Shown here in pieces: positions 1-10,120 of a stretch of DNA of 64,000 bases. A model generated the notes under the pieces. That model saw only the letters and a list, made by a program, of their open reading frames with translations. It was not told the DNA's origin and made no database searches. The position numbers were made by a program, and so were the translations under genes. Positions within the stretch are counted from its first letter, which is position 1. Every line of letters begins with the position of its first letter. This DNA comes from Owenia fusiformis (lineage: Eukaryota > Annelida > Polychaeta > Sabellida > Oweniidae): the NCBI GenBank assembly GCA_903813345.2, contig CAIIXF020000010.1, positions 20,843,181 through 20,907,180 of the forward strand, in the 5' to 3' direction.

Positions 1-702
1 GTTAGTAGAGCATGTGCGGAGGAAAGGTTGTCCACGAGAGAGAGGAGTTGGCTACTAGAGAAAGCATAGGCCCGGGAACATGTATAAAAACTTAGAAAGT
101 GAGTCGAATACACCAAGTAAAAAACTCTACTTTGTGCATTCGACTCGATTTTATATACGTTTGTATTCAGTTTTTTTAAAATTAAACAGGTCAGTGAGCG
201 TTCCAAATGACAAGACTTGATAACATGCGTAAAAATAATTTTCTGGCGAGTATACTTGTTTTTAACGCGCTTATAGATTTAATTAATGTAAAATACGTAT
301 CATTCACTCTGCGTAAAAACGTCTTTTAATCGAAATTCAATGAGCCAAAAGGTGACACCCCAACTTTGGAAAAGGCGGGCTACGGGTCTACAACTACTAT
401 CTGTTGAAGTTCACGTGCCCGTGTTTGCATTACCCAACTTGGTAAATCTGATCAGAAGCCAATGCCAACTCCAGGGTATATTAGTAGTCCAAATTTTAAG
501 GAATATATTCCACTTTCATATCCCAGAATCATATCCCAGAATCCAAATTTCTTCACTTATCTCGACTACATTTGATTAATTAACGATATATGTCAATTTT
601 GCCTAACGATGTTTTCACTGGAAAAAAGCTGTAATACTGATATTCACGCATGCCTTGTTTCATCTTTGGTTTGAAAATTCCATCGCCAGGTATAGAACTT
701 TT

Positions 703-779
703 TACACTTTGCATTCGTTTGACTTCACTTCTTAAAAAAAGAGCTTCGTCTAGTTTAACTGGACTCTGCACGCAGGGTA
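703..779 (-). mobile_element. 77-bp MITE, family A, with 9-bp target duplication
   Basis: This is one of several copies of a very short element (others at 9528-9604 and 44884-44968). In its own orientation it starts TACCCTGCGTGCAGAGTC and ends TGCAAAGGGTA, here with one changed base (TGCAAAGTGTA). It carries an internal palindrome around CTAGTTTAACTAG and the block GAAGCTCTCTTTTAAGAAG, here with altered bases. It is flanked by a perfect direct repeat AGAACTTTT (694-702 and 780-788). A 9-bp duplication is typical of Mutator-like elements, so that is the likely superfamily by inference. It encodes nothing. Confidence 0.85.
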
Positions 780-1573
780 AGAACTTTTCAAAATTGTGAC
801 CTTTAACTTGTACATTTAGGTTACATTTTAAGGATGAACCATGTACTGAAAACAACTTTCCGCCTTTCATCCCAAGTAATACTATATCACAAGGGTAATT
901 ATAGACAAATGTGATCGAGATGATGATCGTCAATTTATTAACTGAAAGGTCATGATTACCGCCATGGGCGACCAAAAAACAACAAAGCAAATGATGATAC
1001 GGCCAGAATGTTGGATGCAGGTCACGGCCAGGATGTCCGTGCTGTGATAATAATAGGCTGTCAGTACAAAAATATTGACTCTCAGTCAAGTTGGGCTATT
1101 TTCATGATATGTCGAAAGCTGTTTCTCCATACCTGGATTTGCCAACATATCATGTCACAACCAGGGAGTGTCTCTGTGACTGGGGTTGGAAGTTGACGTC
1201 AGCCGGCGGTCGGCATCTGTGATGGGGGTTAAACATTTGTAATCAACTACAATACCTTCGGCTTTGAATATCAAATTAAAATAGTAAAATTTGGTGCTAA
1301 CCATTCAAGATAGTAATTTTTCCTAATCTCTATTTAGATTTTCTGCTGAACTGATTCTGTTCTGCAAAAGAGTGTACATCTAAAGCTATCTATGCAACAA
1401 GGAAACCGTCCTAAAATCTAAAGGATGCATGCCCTTATCCTCATCGTTCACAACAAGCTCGAGAAATTAACAAAGTCAGGTTGATGAATATTTTGGATAA
1501 AATATTGAATCAAGACGCTAATCAAACTGTACTGAATGCTAGAGTCGTACTAAAATGATATCTTTTGCAAACG

Positions 1574-1636
1574 CATCCTCCGATCACAGGGCTTCAAAAT
1601 CCAGAATATATTCTCTCTTACCTGCTTAGGAGGATG
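1574..1636. mobile_element. 63-bp MITE, family B, with 9-bp target duplication
   Basis: The ends CATCCTCC and GGAGGATG form an 8-bp perfect terminal inverted repeat, followed inside by a near-matching CAGG on each side. The element is flanked by a perfect 9-bp direct repeat TTGCAAACG (1565-1573 and 1637-1645). A related sequence with the same ends and similar interior lies at 8993-9079. It is too short to code, so it must be non-autonomous. Confidence 0.7.
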
Positions 1637-1996
1637 TTGCAAACGTAGCTATATACTTTCCAGTCAGTGGTACAGAAACCGACCTCATGAGTATAACAGT
1701 AGCAATTATTTGAAGTTACCTGTCAGTATCAATATACTTCTTTAGTGTGGGTCAAAATGCAAACCCAGTTCTGTTAATGTTAGGCCATTGCAATGTGAAT
1801 GGCTTGAAAGTTCAACAGTGAGTATGATCCATCATATAGAGTCGATATAGAAGTTTCCATGTTTGTTTGTAAACTTCTGCGATTGACATGGCGAACAGAT
1901 ACAAGAAACAAGATTTATGGCTGCAAATGAAGTGGGAAGCAAGAACTAAGTAATTCCCCATATTTGCTAACCAATTTGATTTTTAATCATACATAT

Positions 1997-2839
1997 CACC
2001 CTATGCAGACAGAGCCTGTGGGAAATATTGGGTGCGGAGCAAATGAGCGGAGGGTGCGGAGCTAACGGTTATTTTTGAATTTAAATTTGGGATATTTCTG
2101 AAACTAAGCCGTTTTGGGACTTCAAATATACCAAGATATGTGTATTTGACACCAAATATCAATACGATTGTGAAAATAGTAGCGCAATTCATTCTATAGC
2201 GACGCAGTGTGCCTTAAACCGTTCCCAGATATTTTGAAATTATCCTTTTAATACTGAGTCCCCAGCATTCATAAAAAATGGTGTTCAAGGTGCACTATCT
2301 ATACAAATTATTTTTGCATCTTGGAAGCCAGGCAGTATCTGTGTGATTTTATAAAAATTCGGAAATGTTCTTCAGATATGAGCCCCTTTAAATATTGGGT
2401 GCGGAGCAGCTCCATAAACGTAGCTCCGCACCCAATATTTAGAGGGGCTCATATCTGAAGAACATTTCCGAATTTTTATAAAATCACACAGATACTGCCT
2501 GGCTTCCAAGATGCAAAAATAATTTGCATGGGTAGTGTATCTTGAACACCATTTTTTATGAATGCTGGGGACGCAGTATTAAAAGGATAGTCTCAAAATA
2601 TATAGGTCTGGGAAATGTTTAAGGCATACTGCGTCGCTATAAAATGAATTGCACTACTATTTTCACAATTTTATTGATATTTGGTGTCAAATACACATAT
2701 CTTGGTATATTTGAAGTCCCAAAACGGCTTAGTTTCAGAAATATCCCAATTTTAAATTCAAAAATGACCGTTAGCTCCGCACCCTCCGCTCATTTGCGCC
2801 GCACCCAATATTTCCCACAGGCTCTGTCTGCATAGGGTG
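1997..2839. mobile_element. 843-bp fold-back transposon
   Basis: Two arms of about 400 bp are near-perfect inverted copies of each other. The outer ends are CACCCTATGCAGACAG and its complement CTGTCTGCATAGGGTG. The centre is near 2420, between the short inverted blocks GCGGAGC and GCTCCGC. The flanks carry the 5-bp direct repeat CATAT (1992-1996 and 2840-2844). The same 63-codon frame is open in both arms (2001-2192 minus and 2644-2835 plus) only because the arms are copies. There is no transposase, so it is non-autonomous. The superfamily is not clear. Confidence 0.85.
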
Positions 2840-4209
2840 CATATGAAAACGTCATATTGCAATATAATACGGCAACTCCATGGAAATTCAAATCCCAGTG
2901 AGCCATTGAAATAAGACTGTATTTAAAAACGATCGGGTAAACAAACATCGACACACGTACAGCATCGAAGAGAACATGAAAATGCCAAAAGAACCACCTA
3001 TCTTATTCATGTTTGAATATTGTTGAACACCTCATATCTATAACCTTACAACTATGATTTAAAAGAATATTAACATGAACGACGAGCTAATACAGTAGTT
3101 TCAAAGCGATGTTCCTAATAACTTTATAGTCACAATGGATCTTATTCGATTATTCGTGTAGGTGTGTCACAGTTTTTGACGAATCAAATGCGCTGTTACA
3201 TAAACCGGACAACCACACCCATTTAAGACTGAACTGCATCTCGTCAGCCCATTTTAGCCACAGTCCAAAAAACACTTTAATAAATGTAATAAAAAATGAA
3301 AATGTAATAACAAAATATCTCATGGAGCCATAAAAAAGGATTCCACTTAAGTCGCACTCCAGTTATTTTCATATACAGGATTCATCCCTGAAATTGACAG
3401 ATCTGTTTGAAATGTAGTAGTGTTTCTTTCACGCTACGTTTTTTCAAATGTATATACTTAAGTGTGTTTATTCGGTTAGAAAGTTTGACCCTGCATTTTT
3501 TGTATCAAGTGATTTCTGGAATGCATTTGTATATGTTTTTGTTGTGTATATTCAGATATTGGCCTTTGAATTCATTGCTTGCCAGTTATCACTGCACGTT
3601 TAAGAGTCTGACTAGTTATCTGCACACCATGTCCCCGTCCCCAAAATGTGAACAACTATTGGCAGTCGAACTCTGTAATTATCATGCAGATATACTGTAT
3701 ATCGTTATGTATCAAATTTAGAACCAGGTGAAAAAGTTTTGACCTTACAAAATATAACCAGTTGGGTGCTCTTGCTTTTAATGAAATAGCTCTACCATGT
3801 GTGAAAACACTTTTGCTACGAGCGAAAATAATACAAGCATGAGAACATCGTTGTTATGGTTTAATATTTTAGTGAACAATAAACTACATGGTAAAATTTA
3901 AAATAGTCATTCTCGGCAAACAGCTGGATTTTGAAGAGTTCCAAATTGGCTTAATTAAAACAATTGGACTATCTATTGATACATCTACCATGCCAACATG
4001 ACGAATCTTTGCCAAAACGTATTAAAAGGAAAATTTTAGTTCATCTAGATTTAACGGGTCAAATCTTTACGAAAGGAAAAAATATGTTCCCATCGTATGC
4101 AGATCCTGTCAGTAGCCGATCCTCCTAATCTTGCACTGAATATACGATATGATTATCGACTCAACACATTTAAAACATTCTTCAAACCCCACCCTTTCGT
4201 ATTTTCCAG

Positions 4210-7200
4210 TGTTCCAAGATGTCCATGTTATGATCTTCGTTGGTTTCGGGTTCCTGATGACTTTCCTGAAGCGCTATGGGTTCAGCAGTGTTGGACTCAA
4301 CATGCTTATCGCTGCTTTTGTCATCCAGTGGTCCATTCTCCTCTCCGGCTTCCTGCATCTCCACGATGGACACATCGAGCTCTCCATAAAAGGGTAAGGA
4401 GTATCGAACAGCTTTACTTTAAATGCAGATCAAATGAGTGAGCCACAAGTATTCAAATAGTAAATCTTACTATGTTGTGTATTATAAATGATCGCCATTT
4501 CTGAGCTTTTTAAATTAAATTTTCAAACGCTAACATCTTAGGTCTTGGCCATATTTAGTCTTTCAACCCTTTGGATCTACCCCATTACTGAAGGCGAAAT
4601 CATTATGGGGGGGGGGGCGATAGACTTGATGCCCGACTTGATGCAAAACTAGCTTGCCGAATCCGGCGTCGTCATTCTCGCTAGCACTGAAGGCATCTTA
4701 ATTTTCATATTCAGGTTGCTGACTGCTGACTTTGCTGCCGCTGCAGTACTGATCACATTTGGTGCCTTATTGGGGAAGACCAGTCCTCTACAGCTGATCG
4801 TCATCGCCTTCCTTGAGATCGTCTTCTTTACTCTAAATGAATGGGTCGGCCTCACCTTCATCAAGGTCAGTCATTTTCTGAGGGATATGTTCTTTCGATA
4901 TTAAATGTTAAAAAATATAATGATCATTTCTCGTTGAACCCGCCGTGGGCGTCTAATTTTGCTTCAAATCCATCATGTGTTTTTTTGGCAAACCAAATTT
5001 CCCTACGTCGTTTTAACGCTTCCCTTTTAACTGTAAAGCCACAATTAAATGCAGATAGTCTCATCTCTCTGTATCTCTGCCTCCTCTGTTCATGTGAAAG
5101 CCAGGTTCGTAAGGGCTGCAACAAAAGCCTTTCCATTTATCTTTTTTCATTTTTTGTATTCAGGTAGCTGACGTAGGTGGCTCAATGTTTGTGCACGTGT
5201 TTGGTGCATACTTTGGCCTAGCGGCCTCCAGGGTACTCTACAGCGTAGACATTGAGGAATCGAGAAAAGAGGGCTCTGTATACCACTCAGATATATTCGC
5301 AATGATAGGTGGGTCAACACAATTTGAAAGTATTACAATTATATGCGTTTGTGTTCTAAATCATACAAAATTGTTTTTGATGAATAACTATTTATCTATT
5401 TTTAATGAACGTATGAAAACCCGTGATTAATAAAAGACTGCGCAAGTGTTGCAGCTTCATAAGCAGCTTTATATGTTCTTGTAAACTCGTTTAGGCACAC
5501 TCTTCTTGTGGATGTACTGGCCAAGCTTCAACAGTGCCCTTGCAGTCGGCGACGACCAACACAGGGCCGTCATCAACACATACCTCGCCCTCGCCTCGTG
5601 TTGTGTTGTCTCATTCGCAATCTCAGCCGTCCTTAGTAAAGATACCAAGTTTGATATGGTAAGGGCGTTTTTGACGTACCCTCACTGAGGAATGCAAAGG
5701 ACATAGACATATTCACACAAAGTCATGATTATGTGTCAATTAAAATATTCATATAGTAGGGGTTTTCTCACTGGGTAGAAAGTGAGCAATCCCGGGGAAC
5801 GCGGTATGGGGCTGGTTTAGGGGACAAGGTTTACTTAAGGAACACCTTTAAAATCACACGAAGGTAGTGACAATCAGCTAGTCCCGACTGTGTAGCAGTT
5901 ATTCTTCTTGCTCAAGTTGTCTTTTTATGGATTTCAATTAAGATTATTGATAATTGACCCGTTTACACAACTATGCCTAATTTTCAATAAATTCATTTGC
6001 TTTTACTTTAACACAAGATCCATCCCTACCCCATACACCTTATTGTCCTGTTTGGTGCATTTTGACACCCACATCTTTATTTTCTACTGCAATGCCGTTC
6101 TTCTTATTTAAGGTGCATATCCAGAATTCTACTCTAGCGGGTGGGGTAGCAGTGGGAACATGCGCTGATATGATGATCGAACCCTTTGGTGCTCTTGTGA
6201 TTGGTACTGTTGCAGGCACATTATCTGTCATAGGATACAAATACATCACTGTAAGTGTTGGTAAATGTGCATGCCCGTAGTACAGTATTAGCCATGGGGT
6301 AGGCGTTTGATTGGGAGAGGAGTCGTAATCATTCAGTTTTTCACCATTTTTGAGCACATTTCAAGTGATTTTGGGTAAACGTTGTCAAATCCCGCTTGGC
6401 AAAAGCTGGCAAAGACCTGGAGCGACAATCACGACTGACCCATTTCCCCTTTCCAGTTAACTTGTCGATTAAAACATGATGTGCCGTATGTCTGTATTTC
6501 ATTCGGGGTTGGATGTTCATGGTCACAGAGACCTTTTGCTAAATGTGAAGTGTTACCATCTGAGAATGTGGTCTCAAGTTACCAGCTAAAGTTTCTTCCA
6601 CCTTTTTTTGCCATTCTATTTATAAGTGAAATTTAATCAAATGAAATAATAAATAAAAATGTTTATTTCACGAATTCGAGTGATTCCCAGGGACTATTGT
6701 CCTACTTTTGAAAGGCCCTCGACAATCTAACCCAATGTCTTATAATTGCTGAAGCGATTTAATTCACAGCGAGTTTGAGCTACCAGCAGCCAACGTAGCC
6801 TCAGAATCCCTTCTCTATTTTACATTGATTATATGGTATTCACTTGAAGATACCAATTATCCAAATATGTATTTAAAACCGGTATTTTACATTTCATTGT
6901 AGCCTCTTTTGGCAAGTAAGCTCAAGATCCACGACACATGTGGAGTAAACAATCTCCATGGTATGCCTGGTATACTAGCCGGCCTTGGGGGTATCGTTGC
7001 GGCGGCTTTGGCAACAGAGGATATATACGGAAAGAGGTATACAATCGTCTATTATTACTATTAAATATATAAAATATATTCATATATAAAATCATGTTCA
7101 GCAAACAATACTTCCAAATAACAGAATAATCTATCTACAAACTGTCACTCAAACCGAGAAAATAATTTTAGCATCTCTTACAACCTTACAATGTAATTAA

Positions 7201-8588
7201 CTTTTGGGAATGGTTTGAGCCAACTTCAATAAAGCTATTCTAATTACCAAAAGCTGTCTATTCATCACCAAATCTACTCATAATATATTCTTTACACTTA
7301 TGCACTGACTCTGTCGGAAATATGTTGCTGCACTGAATACTGAATAGTGCAGATTTCTAAAACCTACATCACCTTTACTTGAGTCTCTAGCCAAAAAAAC
7401 TTGGAATACATATACACTAGAGATGGCATTGAAAGAAGAAAAAAATTGTTTTGCAAACCAGCACCTGCTGACACATCTTGTTCTTTTTCCGAGTTGAGCT
7501 GTTTTTCATATTTACATCACCGTTTTATGAGTAATACATCAATATTGATTACAACACACAATTTTACAAATCTTTTGCTTAGCCTAACTCTTAATATTTT
7601 GACCCATCTCACCTTTGTAAACCATCATGTATTTTCAGTCTGTACATCACTTTCCCAGCCCGGGCACCCATGTTTAACACTACGGAACTTTATGAGGTAA
7701 ACAGATTTTTAACAATTGACGCCGGAGATGGTAGAAGTGCAGGTGCACAGGCGGGCATGCAAGCTGCAGCTTTGGCCATGACATTGGTTGTTGCCATTGT
7801 TGGAGGCATCATAACAGGTTTGTGTATATATACCTCATATGCCCGTTCTTATACTCATCACAATTTCTATCTTACAGAGGATATGAATATTGAATAATAT
7901 TCAAAACGTCTGAACCCAAATGAAAGGAGATGATTTGTGAATAACATAAAAATAGAAGTTAGAACCTCTGGTCACCAAATTGGCTATTCCACTGAATATA
8001 TAGCTTTTATTCCCATCATGGGCCATGATAAGCTATAATGGCCAATATCATGTTGTTAAAGGCCAATTTGAAGACCAGTTTTTGTTGGCGATTATGTTTT
8101 ATGAAGTGGTTTGATTGCGGTAATTTTGTGACATTCCTTGTATTTTTTCATCCAACTTTTAAATACGTCCTCGAGGGCCATTTGTGCACAAAGAATATTT
8201 AGTAGCCGATAAATAGATGTCTCATGGTTACATCTAACGTTATTTATAGTTAATAGATGTCACGTCGATTTAACTGGCCCGCCTTCTTAGTAGAAATGTA
8301 AACAAGATAATGTCCTCGGGACAAACTGTTATGTCCTCTTTATCTCGATCTCTTTCCTATTATTTTGGTTAATCAAACAATAATACAAAAATCCATTCTG
8401 TTGCAGGATTCATTGTGAAACTTGGCATCTGGGATGGCCCATCTGGAAATAATCTATTTGATGATGGTCAGACATGGGAGACTCCAGATGACTTTGAAGA
8501 AAGTCTCATAGAAAATGGCGTAGCTGTGAAAAGGGGAGCGTTATTAGGCGATGCGAAAGAACCCGATGATGATGAATCGAAGATCTAA
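4210..8588 (+). CDS. RHBG-like: Ammonium transporter Rh type B-like, 5' partial, eight exons
   Basis: Rh glycoproteins are trimeric 12-helix membrane channels that move ammonia/ammonium (and probably CO2). Eight exons join in frame with GT-AG borders: 4210-4393, 4715-4865, 5164-5308, 5495-5658, 6113-6250, 6903-7036, 7639-7817 and 8407-8588, giving about 424 residues to a TAA stop. Family blocks are clear: [16 protein letters not shown], then [52 protein letters not shown]. Both pore histidines are present (codons 5194-5196 and 6957-6959), as is the conserved Asp before GGSM (5170-5172). The C-terminal tail is acidic, with [11 protein letters not shown] resembling the tail of vertebrate RhBG/RhCG. 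The first exon of the family (N-terminus and helix 1, about 60 residues) was not found. The first listed exon starts with two bases of a split codon, so it is truly internal. Assignment to RhB rather than another invertebrate Rh group is uncertain. Confidence 0.93.
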
Positions 8589-8992
8589 ATCTGCTATTGT
8601 TTGATATTTTATACTTGTATACTAGAATCTTTTTTTGTACATTTTTAATAGTTTATAAACATAAAATTGGGTAGCAGACGATCACTGTAGATCAGTGTAG
8701 GTTAAAAGTTAATACTCACACACATTTTCATTACACTGATTATATATGACATGTATTGTTCGTAAAAAGGTCCTGCGAAAGCGATTCATCAATATCAAAT
8801 TGTATACGAATGAAGTTCGTACGTTTACATTTGGAATAGTGTTTGACTGTTTCTCTCTCTTGTAGTCTAGGTGTAAAACATCGGTCTCTTATCTCTAAAG
8901 TATTAGTATATGGTCTTTAACATGGACCATGCACATGCAAACACGTTGATATTTGCAAAGGCTGAAAATGGCTTCAAGAATGTGAAAATAAT

Positions 8993-9079
8993 CATCCTCC
9001 CGACGCAGGGCTCCAGACATCATTCACCCTCATCCTACAGTGGATTGGATGTTGTCTGGAATACTGCGTTCGGAGGATG
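8993..9079. mobile_element. 87-bp hairpin related to MITE family B
   Basis: It starts CATCCTCCCGACGCAGGGCT and ends with the near-complement CTGCGTTCGGAGGATG, so it can fold into a hairpin with arms of about 30 bp. The ends and the GCAGGGCT/CAGA interior resemble the 63-bp element at 1574-1636. No clean target duplication is visible, so this copy may be older. Confidence 0.5.
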
Positions 9080-9112
9080 GATGATGTAGAAAGAATTGTG
9101 CAAATATTTGCG

Positions 9113-9142
9113 CAGAGACATATAAAATTTTATATGTCTCTG
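9113..9142. repeat. Perfect 30-bp palindrome
   Basis: CAGAGACATATAAAA is followed directly by its exact reverse complement, with no spacer. It lies about 520 bp downstream of the Rh stop codon. A hairpin or cruciform is possible. It has no T-rich tail that would suggest an RNA terminator function, which is not expected in animals anyway. Confidence 0.9.
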
Positions 9143-9527
9143 ATTTGCGTACCTAAATAAGTAAATCTAATACTTAGCTCTATAGAAATACTCTTACATA
9201 ATCTAAAAAAAAGTACTCAACATCAATTATCTATTAGTAGTTTATATCACAATTTCAGTGTTTTCATTTTCCATAATTATTTAGTATTTAGGCCCATTCA
9301 GTATGGGTGGTAAATCTTAAATCGCTCACTCGTTCAATTTCTAGCTATGTTGACACATTTGCCAAAAGCGAATCCATTGCTGGAAACAATTCAAGCCCAT
9401 TTCTTTCATTGATTCATATGGTGATCAGCTTTTTTCTAATTAGTTTATACTCAATTAGGCGCAATAATGATCATATAGAAGACTGACCATAATCCCGAGG
9501 ACTTTCCACAACGGGCCTGATGTTTCA

Positions 9528-9604
9528 TACCCTGCGTGCAGAGTCTAGTTAAACTAAGACGAAGCTCTCTTTTAAGAAGTGAAGTCAAACAAATGCAAAG
9601 GGTA
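9528..9604 (+). mobile_element. 77-bp MITE, family A, with 9-bp target duplication
   Basis: Best-preserved copy of family A. It starts TACCCTGCGTGCA and ends TGCAAAGGGTA, with the internal palindrome CTAGTTAAACTA and the block GAAGCTCTCTTTTAAGAAG. It is flanked by the perfect 9-bp repeat GATGTTTCA (9519-9527 and 9605-9613). Confidence 0.88.
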
Positions 9605-9829
9605 GATGTTTCAAAGTATTAAGTAGAATACTGAATACGTACGTACATGTTAGTGATAAACGATGTAAGTTTCTAAGAAAAGAATTCTATTGGAGACGAG
9701 CATCCGAACAATTTGTATTAGGTATTTACTGGCTTAGATTATATGTTCCATATCCTTTTTGAGAGTTGTTCGCATTTTAAGAGCTGCATCTCACAAGTCA
9801 GATGATGTTTATTATTACTAGTCTCGAGG

Positions 9830-10120
9830 TCAAAGGGTATCAATCCAATCCATTCTGTAAAGTGTGTTCAGGCAAAGGATAGATGGCATCAAGTCTCCTG
9901 ACACATCACCTCCTACATTCCCTTTGGCCCAAAATTCTTTCAAAATCATGTATTCAACATTCTGAGCACTTAAAATTGATTTCGGGCCAAGGTCGTCAAA
10001 TGTGAACACCCCTGTTTTTAAAAGTGAACATCTTTCCATGCCTCGGACCGTTGACCCCCAATCTGTTTTACTTCCAGTGGGAGGTGAAGTGTCAGTGAAT
10101 GTCACAAAGGCGTGAAACAA
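9830..10120 (-). CDS. Unrecognised open frame with nearby poly(A) signal
   Basis: A 96-codon frame ends at a TGA (9830-9832). Its lower part has a more protein-like and GC-richer composition than its surroundings, including FTFDDLGPKSILSAQNVEYM and a C-terminus ending LYRMDWIDTL. An AATAAA on the same strand lies just past the stop (9808-9813). There is no credible ATG, so if real it would be a last exon. A possible acceptor (AAAACAG) sits near 10058. I recognise no family. It could be a terminal exon, a gene fragment or chance. Confidence 0.22.
   Translation of the reverse strand: MFHAFVTFTDTSPPTGSKTDWGSTVRGMERCSLLKTGVFTFDDLGPKSILSAQNVEYMILKEFWAKGNVGGDVSGDLMPSILCLNTLYRMDWIDTL

Larger units (their letters stand above)
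1..4209. other. Non-coding region upstream of the Rh transporter exons
   Basis: No exon of a known family was recognised here. The open frames present (for example on the minus strand at 580-1089) run through transposable elements and have no protein-like composition. The region holds three mobile elements listed separately (703-779, 1574-1636 and 1997-2839). The missing first exon of the Rh transporter should encode the first transmembrane segment, and I looked for it here without success. It may be divergent, or lie before the window. Confidence 0.6.

Noticed and set aside
580-1089. 169-codon minus-strand open frame
   Set aside because: It runs through the 77-bp MITE at 703-779, has no recognisable domain and has an unlikely composition.
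2001-2835. Two 63-codon frames with the same peptide on opposite strands as a gene pair
   Set aside because: They are the two arms of a fold-back element; there is no domain and the frames end at the element ends.
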